Source: Petunia secreta (lineage: Eukaryota; Streptophyta; Magnoliopsida; Solanales; Solanaceae). From it: DNA of 64,000 nucleotides. Positions 33,493 to 44,935 of the stretch are shown here, one piece after another; position 1 is the first letter of the stretch, and the number at the start of each line of letters is the position of its first letter. The stretch covers positions 26,684,001 to 26,748,000 of the forward strand of contig JARKIP010000048.1 of the NCBI GenBank assembly GCA_029990175.1. Direction: 5' to 3'. The position numbers and the translations under genes were made by a program. Below the pieces are notes generated by a model. That model had not been told where the DNA came from and did no database searches. It saw only the letters and a list, made by a program, of their open reading frames with translations.

Positions 33493-34390
33493 TTAAATTA
33501 AAAGATGAGAGAATTTGGGGATGAAAAGTGAAAAGTGAAAAAGTGAAAGAGGGAAACTTTACCGCTTCTTTTTTAGCTTTTTGCCATTTATTGATTTTGC
33601 AAAATAAGTGAAATATTTTTTTTAAAATGGACTGATATTATTGTGACGTTTGGAACCTTCACCAGATTGTACAAAATTGTGGTAGTTAAAAGTGGCTATT
33701 TTTGAAAGTCTGTTGCAAACAGCCTATATCTGTAAATCTTCATCTAGTGTTTCGTTGCTTTCTCCAGCGTGTTTCTTGCTTCTTCCTCAGCGTGTTTCTT
33801 GCTTCTTCTGCGTGTTTCTTGTTTCTTCTCAAGATTCCATTAGAACTCATCTTCATTTTCTTTTTCTAGTTATAGAACTTCAATCAAAGATTCGATTGGA
33901 TAAAGAAAATTGAAATCGACGACGTGGAGATCTATTACAAGCAGTGGCTATATTTCTAGATCCAATGGCGGTGTAGTAGTTGCTAGTGTTGGCGGAGCAG
34001 TAGCCGGCGCTGATGGAGTCGATGGAGCCACCATTACAAGCAGCCCTTGGATGTTCAAAAGTCAAAAGTTAAAAAAATTTAAAGCAAAAGGAAAAAGAGA
34101 TGAAAGTGGTTTTTGGGTTTAACTTACAGAGGTGGTTACGGTGGTGGCACGGCGGTTGTGGTGGCGCGGTGGGTTAGTGGTGATGGTTGTGGTGGGGTTA
34201 GGTTTTGATGTATAGAGAGAGAGAGAAAGTGTGAATGTAAAATATTGGTAGAATAATGTCTAAGGGATAAAAGTGAAAATACTAATAAAAGTGTTAAAAA
34301 ACTGCTTAGGCTTTAAAGACCAGTGAAAAATAGCTCACCAAATCAAGACCACATCCCAAAAGTGCTCACCACACATAAAGAAATGTAGTT

Positions 34391-34400
34391 CGTTTATATG
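34391..34400. other. Empty site of the MULE insertion
   Basis: CGTTTATATG occurs once here between the same left (AAATGTAGTT) and right (TTTAAGTTTTTACGC) flanks that border the MULE in unit A. It proves the MULE boundaries and the 10-bp duplication length. Confidence 0.93.
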
Positions 34401-34913
34401 TTTAAGTTTTTACGCAAATTAGATAGATTTGACGGTGTACCCCAATTTTGGCCCAATAAGAAAAGTCTAACAATTTTTGCCTCCGTCAGAAAAAGTTTCT
34501 GGTGACCGCCAGAAGTCACCAGAGGGAAACTTGTGGCAATCGCTGGGTCCTGCTACTACTAATATGTGGCGATCGCCAGGAACTTTTCTTATATGGGCCA
34601 AAATTGTAAGTAAGACTTTTTTATGGGGTCAATATGCGACGGGGCACTAGACATGTTCTATTTATGAAAAGTCATTCTTATACCTCACTTTTATATATGT
34701 GGCAAAAAAATTTGTGTAATAAAACTAGAACTTTATTTCTACAGAAGATACATATATTAGCAAAGAATTTCACTACATGCCCTCCACAGTGACTGGTTTT
34801 AAGAGTTTGCTCCCGTTTAATAATGTTTTAACTATATCACATAGCCAACACCAAGTGCTACTTTTTAGGAAGAGATCAAGTGGTAAGTGTTGCGTAGCCA
34901 AAACTTCAAGTTA

Positions 34914-35444
34914 AACAACAACATTCTCAGTGCATCCCATAAGTAGGGTGTGGGGAGGGTGAGATGTACGTGGACCTAACCCCCACCAAGGTGCAGAGGC
35001 TGTTTCCGATAGACCCTCGGCTAGGAAAGAATATATATCAGAAAACACACTGAAAAATCAAGCCATAGATATCATGCTAAATTAAATTTGAAGCTAATGC
35101 ATATCCAACAAACAGAAAATAATAGTGGATATAGAGTCGAAAAGCAACATACAAATCAGCCACATAAGTATAGTACTACATCTAATAAAGAAAAAGATGC
35201 TCGAATATCACCTAACCTTCTACCCTAATCTTCGACCTCCACGCCCCTATCTAGAGTAATGTCCTCAGTGATCTGGATCTGAGCCATGTCATGTCTAATC
35301 ACCTCGACCTAGTTTTTCATCGGTCTACCTCTACCTCTCTGTAGTCCCAACACAGCCAATCTCTCACACCTCCTCACCGGGGCATCTATACTTCTCCTTC
35401 TCACGTGGCTGAATCATCGCAGCCTCATTTCTCGCATCTTCAGG
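34914..35444 (-). mobile_element. 5'-truncated RTE-type LINE fragment
   Basis: Flanked by a 14-15 bp duplication AAAACTTCAAGTTA (34900-34913 and 35446-35459); unit A has this word once. Read on the minus strand it gives the C-terminal end of a plant RTE-like reverse transcriptase: VRRRSIDAPVRRCERLAVLG, then LQRGRGRPMKN, then VEVIRHDMAQIQITEDITLD, with stops. Its 3' tail ends in GTT repeats and contains the GGTGGGGGTTAGG-CCTCCCCACAC block also found in the SINEs of this window. Confidence 0.88.
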
Positions 35445-35864
35445 CAAAACTTCAAGTTATCTAGGAGAATGCAGGAACAGATTGAAAGGGGCATGTACTT
35501 CTTACGTAACACTTTCTCTAGGATATGTGAGATTCAAGGGCAAGTGTAGCCTAAGAAAGATAGGCTAAAGGTAAGTGTTACTTTTTAGGCAGTACTTACG
35601 ACTAAGTGTTGCACAGACAACATTTTCTCTTAGAGCCTCTGAGAGAATGTGAGATTCAAAGGGCTTCAAGGGCAAGTGTTGCCTAATAAAAAGGGATCAA
35701 AAGGAAAGTGGTGGCTCTAGACCATGAGATTCACATGGGTATTTCCGTCTATAATGTATTCATTAAACTCAGAGAGGGAATTTTGCAAACCACTGTTATG
35801 TGGGGGCAAAAAGGTCGCTTATAGTGTCATATTTATGCAAATGATAAGAATTTCACTATGTGCA

Positions 35865-37316
35865 TGACTTGCCTAGTCATGGGCATGGTTCACAAATTCC
35901 CTATGAGAGTAGGGACCAAACACAAGGACTTGCACGAGACGAAATTTAGTTGGATTTGTTAAAACTAGCTTGTTTTAGCTAGATAATCCTAGTGACTGTA
36001 ATCGAAAGTATCTATAGCTAATAGAAAGCAATAAAAGAACTAGTTTTAACAATTAATTTAAAGACTAGGATACTAATCTCCCTCTAATCCTCTAATCTAA
36101 TGAGTTTAGTTATAAGCTTTATGATACTTTAGGTCATCCAATGGACCTTGATCACATATACTCGATTCATCCCTTTCGATGATGAATCAAGACTACCAAC
36201 CCTTGTCCTTTCACTACTAAGAGTTAGTTTGTAGCAACTAGCCCCAAGAAGTGTATCCCCCTTTCGGTGTTCAATCTGTTACCCAGGGTAAATGCAACAC
36301 ACTTACCCCCAGTACCCCGTTACTACACTTTCCAGTCATAGAAATACTCTTTCGGTGTAAGTCTAGTACTGTAGGGCTCAACTTGAGTTGTACACCTCAA
36401 ATCAAAAGTAGTGAAATAGGGTATTCCTAAGTTGTTTTAAAGCTTATTATGCTATCCCCATTTGATTATTGGATTAGGGTTTAATTAGTACCCTAGAGAG
36501 TAATTTAGCTACACATGCCATGTAATGAATCAAAACTTATAAGTAATGGATATTGCATTGAAATAAGCAATAGAAGATGACTCTTACAAAGTATGATGTT
36601 CTTCACAACCCAAGAAAGTTTGACAAAGAAGTACTGATGTTTTCTTTCTATCTTGCCTCTCAAGTTATGTAAAGTGAAGAATGTTTCCAAAAACCTAAGT
36701 CTAGCTATTTATACTATTTGCCTAGACTAATTACAAATTGGCACTTGCAGGTTGGGTGGGGACCCGTTTGATAATGGGCTGAGTTCCGGAGCTGGATAGG
36801 GGAAAAACATTGTTGCCCTTTGGAAATGGGTTGGCACCCTTCTAGAGTTGGATGAGAGGGCGGCCGCCCTTTGCAATGTGCGACCGCCTTTTCTTCATCT
36901 TCAAGAAAGGGTTGAGTCTTCAGCATCAGTATAAGTCCACCCTTCTTTCCCAGAAAGTGCCTTCAGAAGTTCAATGGGTGTCCGTTATTTAGATGGGCGA
37001 TTCTTTATAAATTCTCCAGATTCTTTCAAGAGGAAGAGGCCTTTAAATCGCCTATTTGGAAGCTCAGCATGGTTTTCACATACATGGAAAGGGCGATCAC
37101 CCTTAGCATGGGCGGCCGCCATTTCTACGTTTCTGTAGCCGCTTGAACTTGATCACTTTCTTGGGCATTTCTTGCTCTCTTTGGTCTCTTACCTTTCATT
37201 TGGCATTAACACCTAAAACCAAGCAAAACACATCAATATTTCCTAAGAATTGGTCATTTTTTGACACAAAGACAAAAGTTTAAGCGAGTTAAAGTACGCA
37301 AAATACTCGTGCATCA
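35865..37316 (-). repeat. Athila-type 3' LTR
   Basis: TGACTTGCC at the left to GTGCATCA at the right. It aligns throughout with 53394-54816 with many substitutions and small indels, including a segment near 36285-36330 that is missing from the other LTR. Contains GGCGGCCGCC at 37111-37120. Confidence 0.88.
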
Positions 37317-37330
37317 ACTCTCCCAAACTT
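37317..37330 (-). other. Polypurine tract of the Athila-type element
   Basis: Minus strand AAGTTTGGGAGAGT directly precedes the LTR start TGATGCACGAG. This is the plus-strand priming site typical of the group. Confidence 0.8.
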
Positions 37331-38990
37331 AATTCTTTACTTGTCCTCATGCAACCCAATCTCTACCCGAGAATAGTGAATCACTTTCAAGACTAGCATA
37401 CAATGAAGCCAAGTTCCATTTTCAACTTTTTCAAAACTTTTAAACCTTATTTGGTACCAACACATATTCACATTAGTCACTTAATGAACCACTTCACGAG
37501 TTTCACAATGGTCAAAGGATAACATAGAGCCTCAAGCGTAGATTTGGTTCATTAACCAACTTCACTTGGTTTCAAACCTCACCTCAACCCGAGCTCTCCC
37601 CTCTCATAACACCACTTGCCATTCTCATAAAAAAAGAATAGTCCTTGTCTCACAATCAAATTCAAACTAAGGACTTTCAAGAAACTAGGCACTCACTCTC
37701 CAAAGAATGTTCACGATTTGAGTCAAAGTACCATAGACTTGCCTATATTGTAACTCTCCACTAATAGAGAAGCACCAAACATTGGATCAACTAGGACTTG
37801 ATTTGGCTTGTAATGAAGGCTTGGGGATAGGTGTAATAATTTGAGAACATAGTGACTGCCAACCACCTTATAAATATATACACATTTCATCCCATCATTC
37901 TTTCACCTCCTTTCGGCCTTGAACTTCAATCCATTTCTTTTATTCTTCTACTTCTTTTTGTATTTTTTTCTATGTCTTGGAATGCTAATACTTTATATTT
38001 ACCTAGTCTAACCTTGATATTCACAAAGGTAAGGTAGACTAGTTCCTTGAAATTTGCATCTTTTTTTGGATTTTTCTCAATCTTTTTATATATAGAAATT
38101 CACTAAGCTTCTTAGCACATGACATATCCAATGGATTCCCCCAAACTTAGGTATTTTTCCTCAATCTAGATAATTCACTCAAAAGGGAATTCAATTTCAA
38201 AAAACCACCAATAGATTACTCACATATCGGGTTACTAAATGAAAAACTAATAGGCTCAAAAGGGATAACTAGTGATATATTTAGAAGTAAGCGTATATGA
38301 AGAGGCTCGAAAAGGGTTCCAAATAAAGCCTAAGATCATTTCCAAGTTTGGCACAACTAAAATTTTGCCTTGACAAAAAATCGGGCAAGTTCTAAACCTC
38401 AACTCAAACATGTGTACCCACCAACTAACCTCACACATAAGCAAGTGGATCAATCAAGATAAAAGCTCAACTCTCAACAAGGTTCAACACTTGTAAAGTC
38501 TCAGTGGTCCACTAGCAACCATGTCAATGACTCCAAAGAAACACATGAACCTAGAGTTATCAACCAAGATCAAATACTCACAAAATGGACACTCCACGGC
38601 TTGTTTTATACCATGAGATACAATGATATGTTAGTAATTCATGGGACAATCAAACCAGAACCACAAGACAATTTCATTAAAAAAAAATATGCACAGTACT
38701 TTGTTCAAGCAACCATCCCCGGAAAGAACCAAGCAAAGAAAACTGAAAGCTTAAAACAAAATATTTGAACTTCACTACATAATGCTAATAAATGAAAGTA
38801 AACATGCACTATACACATAAAAAAGAAGTTCACATTCATACATGGAATCAAGTCAAATCAAGCATCAATAGTACATTAAATATGAATTTGAACCCTCTGC
38901 CCCAACTAAAAACTCTAGCATCGTCCCTGAATGCTAAGTAAAATAAAGATAAGCATAAAGAGGAAGGATAGAAGGGACTCCCTGATTAGC
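37331..38990 (-). other. 3' non-coding region of the Athila-type element
   Basis: Internal sequence between the polypurine tract and the third ORF. No open frame of note; typical long untranslated part of these elements. Confidence 0.6.
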
Positions 38991-41003
38991 CATCAACTTT
39001 ATTCTTGCCCTTGCCTTCCAACCTCAGGTAGTGGAGGGGGTTCTGGTGCTGGTGCATCTCTCTCAACATGCTCCTAGCAGCAATCTCCAATGACTGTTGT
39101 ATCAATCTGAAGGATTTGCACTCAATGGAATATCAGCAGACTCCCAACCATCATCAACAATATCAGCCAGCATAACCTGTGTGCGCACATGCTCCTCCTC
39201 TGCAGTGGGCCCACTCGTAGGTGGTGGATATGTCCTCTCTCTAGCACGCTTCATCCTCTTCTGACTACCCTCAGGCCTCTCAGAAGGAGTAGTAAAGGCA
39301 GTCTCAGTGAATCTCTACACTCTTCTCTTCATCTCACCTTGATTATCTTCAATTATCTTCACCCGAGTCTCCAAAATTTTCAAAGTTTCCCCCTGATTCT
39401 TCATTTCCTCCAACATCTTCTTCATGGTTTCATTCATTACTTTCATCTCATCAAATGAGACAGTGGGCTCATGTAGTGGTAGAGGGTAGTGGGTTTGGCC
39501 CTATTTTTAGCTAAATCTTGATTCGCTTGAGTTTCATGTCAATTGATTTAACCCAAATGTGAATATCATTGACCTCATACAGAGCTAATGTAATTGAAGG
39601 GCAAGGGGGCACAAACGTAGAAGGAGAAGGATCAGATAAACCTGGAGGAACCTCAGTGGAAGTATATGGAATGGAAGCCGGGTCCAAAGACTGAGAAGTA
39701 ATAGCCTTTTTGCTCAGATCCTTCTGACTAGGCCTCTTTGGGTTGTTCGGGCCTTGCACATCATATAAACTACATATCCTGATGGCTTGAATCTTCCTGT
39801 CTGTCTTATACTCAGTGATCTTCAAAGACCGGAAGTATGCGGTGAATATATTAGGAATGGGCATGTTTGTGAAATTCCTCTTTGCCACTTTCCAAATACT
39901 GTCAACCATTACCATGCCTATGTTCACATTTTCCCAAGCATGATGGTAGAAACCAACACCCCTCTATCCAATGTGCATTTTTGATCATTTTTTGACGGAA
40001 TCAATCTTGAGCACATAATTGTTTGCCATCCTCTTTTCTCAAATTTCAAAGTGGATCTTGCAATTTTAGCACCTTTTTTCAACCATGAAGGTGTGGGATC
40101 ATTGGCTATAGTGTTGGCGAACCAAGGCTTAAACTCACCTTCTCCCTTGTCATTCTATTCCAGCCAAAATGTAGGAGCCATGTGTGGCAATCCTAGAAAC
40201 ATTGAGGGACTTTGGACTGTAATTCACCTTTTTGCCCTGAGAAGCACCTAAAATTGGTCCGGGCCTAGTCTCCCTACATGGCATAAATGAATCAATATTT
40301 CATTGGCTGCTTGAAGATCACCAGTCAACCATTTCATCCAACCGCAATTCATTATCTGCATTAGGAACCCCTTGTTGTATTTATCAAGCTAGCTGTGGTG
40401 ATGACTCTTTCAAGAGTAAGAGACCTCTCTAATAGCCCTTGGACATAGCCATAGTAAGCTTGTTCAGAAACATAGCTTTTTTTTCCTAATTTGATGGCAG
40501 TGGTGGTTTTCTACTCACCATAGTGACCGTCCGCTTGGATGGTAGAGTTAGTAGTGGCTCCTCTTCTTGGACCTCTTCTCCCTCGATTTGGTGCCCATCA
40601 CTACCTTCACTGCTTTCATTGTTTTCAGAAATAGTTCTCTCTTCTCCCGATGTGCATAAGAGTTAGAAGAGGAAACTGTTTGAGTCTCCGGCTCAGGTGC
40701 AGGGCTTTGCTCCTTGTCTGAGGGCTCATATATCAAGGACCACCCTGCTTGATCATGCCTTTTCTTGACCCTCAACTTCCTAGCTCTTGTTCTTTGAATT
40801 AAGAGAATATCATCAGATCCCTCCCTAGAATTTGAAACGGCCATAGGGGAGGCAGGCGGCGTTGCTAGTCCCCTGATCCTCTGCCAGATCTAGCCTTCCT
40901 TCACTTTGGAAAGGGTTTCCCAGCCCCCCTCCCTGGGTTAGGAGGTTGGCTAGTAGATCCTCTACCTCGGCCATGTGTATTTGTGCCACGAGATCTCACC
41001 ATT
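38991..41003 (-). pseudogene. Third ORF of the Athila-type element (plant transposon protein domain), broken
   Basis: Minus strand from about 41003 (MVRSRGTNTHGRGRGS) through MAVSNSREGSDDILLIQRTR (40844) and VSEQAYYGYVQGLLERSLTL (about 40470), VNIGMVMVDSIWKVAKRN (about 39925) to a coiled-coil segment MNETMKKMLEEMKNQGE (about 39440). This resembles the 'putative plant transposon protein' region that follows integrase in Athila elements and is sometimes called env-like. Several frameshifts and stops interrupt it. Function in the family is not established. Confidence 0.6.
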
Positions 41004-41099
41004 TGAACCTGCTTAAGCAAAGAGGAAGTATGTTAAAAGTAGCTAAAGCGATAAACTTTGGTTAGATTGAAAGCACAAATATGTTTCAGAAAACACGAA

Positions 41100-42910
41100 A
41101 AAGTGCGGGGGCATGTTAAAAAGGCGGCCGCCTCTTGGATCCAACACTTAGAATTTTTTAGTGTTGTTTCAAAGGGTGGCCTACACTTCACGTCACTCTT
41201 GAAGGGCAGAGAAAGTTCAGAGAGTTGGTTTTCCCGTACTTAGAAATTTTTTTGGCACATTTCAAAAGGCTAAGGGGTGCCCTCCACTTCACAAGGGGCA
41301 GCGAACACTGATGGTCGCCCATTAAGGGCGCCCAAACTTCAAAGACTTGGCATTTTAACACTTAGCCAAATTTTTGGCAAGTTAGAAATGAGCGGTCGCC
41401 CAAGCAAGGGACGGCTTCCAAATACATAACTCAAATTCTTGAGAAGGAAAGAGGTAGCCAACACTTAGGAATGCCCATAAGTGTGGCCAAAGTCTAGAGA
41501 GGTGCAAATTCAACACTTAGAAAAAAAATGGGTCTTAGAGAAGGGCGGTCGCCTTTTAGAAGGGGCGCCCACATGTTCTTATTACACTATCTTTTTTGAG
41601 AGGTGATCAGGTGAGACAATTGGATAGCCACCCAAAAGACCTCTGTCTCATCACCCAAAGGGTGTTTGAACCATATGAATGGGTGGTCGCCTTATGAAAG
41701 GGTGACCGCTTGTTCTTGAACCTTTAGTATTTCAAGATGAACTCAGGGAAGAAAGGGCGGCCATCCAATAAAGGATGGGGGCCCTTTCTTCGTCGGCAAC
41801 TATGCAGAGGCACACATCCCCAAATATTCAATACTTTAACACACCCAACAAGGTTCAAACTACCCAACATTGTTTCTCTCTCATGGCTAAAACACTATCA
41901 ACTGTCAAGAACAAGAATTTAGAACACGTACGCACTTTTTCCCCACCAACCATCCTAGTTAATCTTTTTGGGGTTTTTATACTTAAAACTAGATCTGCAT
42001 CCTACTCTTAAAATTTTTAACTTTAAACTAAGAAAGTACAGATAAGAATGAAATTAAAAATCTTACCGGATGAGTAGAGTGAAGCGATTGATGCTATGAG
42101 TTGTGATTTTGTGTGGTGAGGCAGTGTTTCCGATTATCAGAAAATTTATGAATAGTTGCCGGTGGGGTGTAGTTAGAGAAGAAGGAATAGGAAAAGGTCG
42201 AAGGCAACCTAAGGTTCATTTTATACCCCGATGGGTCGGGTCCCTTTTTAAGAAGTGCGACCACCTTTTAGAAGGGGCGGTCGCCCATGCACTGGCTAAT
42301 AGCCATGCTTTCTTTGAGCAAAGGGCGGCCGCCGAAGGCAGGGCGGCCACGTGTTGGTTTCGGCCTATTTTCCTGAGGAATATTAGGCGGCCAACACTTA
42401 TGGTCACCCAATAAGGGCGACAAAATATCAGAGAGGTCCATTTTTTACACAGCCAAATTTTTCAAGGCTTAAGAAAGAGTCGACTGCCTAAACAAAGGGC
42501 GGTCTCCGAGTCAATAAGGGAGCCCAAACTTCAGAGAGTACCCAATTTCATACTTAGCAAAATTTTTGGGTCTAAAGAAAAGGTGGCTGCCCAAGCAAGG
42601 GCAACCTCCATGTGTGAAAAGGGTCTCCAACACTCAGTGTTTCCCGATAAGGGTGACAAAATTCTAGAGAGCATCAATTTTGACACTTAGAAAAATTTTC
42701 AACCACTTAAGAAAGGGCGGCTGCCTTTTTGAAATGGTGACTGCCTGTTCTTGGCTCTCTGAGAACTTTTTCTGGGCTTACATACTCATACATCAATGGC
42801 GGCCGCCGAAGGAAAGGGCGGCCTCCTTTTTACCTGCATTTTCCAGAAATCTGCACTTCACACTTCAGCTGCAACTCATCCTTGACACCATATGCGGAGG
42901 GGTATCAATT
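41100..42910. repeat. Array of GC palindromes GGGCGG(C/T)CGCC
   Basis: Non-coding internal segment between the third ORF and integrase. Exact or near copies occur at 41123-41132, 41391-41400, 41544-41553, 41680-41691, 42275-42284, 42324-42333, 42714-42724 and 42798-42807. Many are followed about 15-25 bases later by a partner such as GGCGCCC, GTGACCGC or GGCGGCC. The same words occur in both LTRs. Confidence 0.75.
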
Positions 42911-42952
42911 GATACCCCTTCGTGGAAAAATTACACTGTGTAAAAGGGTAAA

Positions 42953-42958
<6 letters not shown>

Positions 42959-43006
<48 letters not shown>
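42959..43006. repeat. (TA)n microsatellite
   Basis: About 24 uninterrupted TA/AT units. Confidence 0.95.
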
Positions 43007-43009
<3 letters not shown>

Positions 43010-43398
43010 GCGTATATATTTTGATATCCCTTAATAAAATTTCTGGGTCCACTATTGCTTTGACACCTACAAAAACAACAGCTAATTAGCTAAAACCTTG
43101 GGTTGCCTCCGAAGAAGCACCTAAGTTAACGTCGTGGTACAATTCCAACCCCATTTGCTCAAGGATCGATCAAAATCACAAATGCCACTATCTTGGTACC
43201 TTCCATAACTCCCAAGTAGTGCTTCGCCCATTAACTCAAAAACTCTTCTCATTGACATCTTCCAAAATCAAGGGAACCATATGGAGAAACACCAATAACC
43301 TTGAACATGCCACTCTATTTTGACTTTAACTTTCTAGGAAATAATTGGAGATGGGAATTAAACAACAACACAAGATCTCCCACCTTGAATTCCCGATT

Positions 43399-44554
43399 CT
43401 ATATCTTCTTATCATGCACAATCTTCATCCTCTCCTTATACAACAAGGCATTTTCATATGCATTAAACCTCGTTTCATCAAGTTCATTCAATGCATCCAT
43501 TCTACAATTAGAGGCTAACTCTGAATCCAAATTCAACTTTTTCAATGCCCATAATGTCTTATATTCAAGCTCGATCGGGAGATGACAAGCCTTACCAAAT
43601 ACCAATCGATAAGGAGATATACCTATTAGGGTTTTGTAAGCCATCCTATAAGCCCAAAGCGCATCATCCAACTTCTTGGCTCAATCCTTCCGGTTGGCAT
43701 TCACGGTCTTTTCCAAGATTTTTATCTCCCCGTTGGACACTACAACTTGTCCACTAGTTTGTGGATGACAAGGAGTTTCTACTTTGTGCTTGACTCCATA
43801 CTTCTCAAGTAGCGAGTCAAATGCCTTGTTGCAAAAATGAGAGCCACCATCACTTATTATAGCTCTATAAGTGCCAAAATAAGTGAAAATGCTCTTTTTC
43901 AAGAACATCTTGACACTTCTTGCTTTATTGTTTGGTAGAGCCACCGCTTCTACCTATTTAAATACTCCATCCATCCTAAAATGAGTGTCTGGGTTTGACT
44001 TGGTGTGGAGATTAAGAATATAGGTAAGACTTTTGAATCCTGTGGTTTAAAATTAAAGTTGTGTGTAATGTAGGCCAATGCCTTTAAATCTTGTGGTCCA
44101 AATCAAATCTTGGAATTAAAGAATTACCAAATATAGAAAGAGGCACTCTTTTTGGGACAAACTAAAAAAGAATGGTAGACACTCATCTTGGGATGGAGGG
44201 AATACATAGTCAACGGCCACCAAATGTACTTCATTCCACAAGAACTAATGAAAGGGCCCATGAAGTCGATGCCCCACACATCAAACAATTCAACCTCCAT
44301 GATAGGCTTTTGGGGCATCTCATGTTTCCTTGATACTCCTTGAACCTTTGGAATTTATGACACTCTTCCACAAATGCATGGGCGTCTTTATAGATGGTTG
44401 GCCAATAGAACCCACACTCCAAAATCTTTGAGGCGGTTCTAATGCCACCATGATGCCCACCATAGGGTGAAGAATGGAATCCATTGATAATCTCTCGTTG
44501 TTTAACATCCGGAACATACCTCCGAATCATTCCATCCACACAAATTCTAAACAA
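43399..44554 (-). pseudogene. Athila-type integrase, broken by a MITE
   Basis: Minus strand. The zinc-binding part is at 44554-44320 (YGGHHGGIRTASKILECGFY, WPTIYKDAHAFVEECHKFQR) with HHCC residues. The core follows: FDVWGIDFMGPF at about 44280, then after the inserted MITE FTYFGTYRAIISDGGSHFCN and KYGVKHKVETPCHPQTSGQV (43944-43681), and WAYRMAYKTLIGISPYRLVF (43671 on). Catalytic Asp residues in GIDFMGPF and ISDGGSHF are visible; frameshifts and the insertion destroy the frame. Related domains in living elements insert the cDNA into the genome. Confidence 0.85.
43965..44202. mobile_element. Stowaway-type MITE in the integrase region
   Basis: Ends CTCCATCCATCCTAAAATGA and the inverse of TTCCCTCCATCCCAAGATGA, flanked by TA (43963-43964 and 44203-44204). 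238 bp, no coding. It interrupts the integrase frame. Confidence 0.9.
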
Positions 44555-44589
44555 GTAGGGCTCATCCCAATCATAAGCTTCTTCTTTTG

Positions 44590-44874
44590 ATTGTACGAAT
44601 AGTCATCGGGAAAATACCACACAAAGTTGGAAATCTCCGCATACCAAGGCGCTTCTTCCCAAAAAACTGCAAGCACCCTCTCATCTGGAAAACTATCATT
44701 AATTTCACCATCTTCCGCCACTTGATTCTTGGTTCCCTTTTTCTCCTTTACCTCTACATCAAATTCGTATAACAAGAGGATCCAACGAATTAAGCGGTGC
44801 ATGGAGTCTTTTTTACTCATGAAATAACGAATAGTCGAGTGGTTGGTATGCACTACCACCTTGGACCCCATCAA
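44590..44874 (-). pseudogene. Athila-type RNase H, C-terminal part
   Basis: Minus strand LMGSKVVVHTNHSTIRYFMS, then RLIRWILLLYEFDVEVKEKK. It continues the reverse transcriptase/RNase H frame that is separated from it by the inserted solo LTR 44936-49227. The VVHTNHSTIRY motif is the terminal RNase H element of gypsy polyproteins. Confidence 0.85.
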
Positions 44875-44935
44875 ATAAGCTCAAAACTTCTCAAAAGAAA
44901 ACACCACCTCTAGGAACTCCTTCTTGGTGACCGTA

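Larger units (their letters stand above)
27501..36588. repeat. Tandem segmental duplication, unit B
   Basis: Second copy of the unit described at 7986-27500. It lacks the MITE and MULE, and contains a Helitron at 28931-33492 and a LINE fragment at 34914-35444 that unit A lacks. It runs into the complete left LTR of the Athila-type element. Confidence 0.85.

Noticed and set aside
33692..34122. Overlapping frames in unit B (and 9944-10308 in unit A) with Gly/Ala-rich peptides
   Set aside because: The two copies differ by indels that change the frames; no domain, no consistent splice sites.
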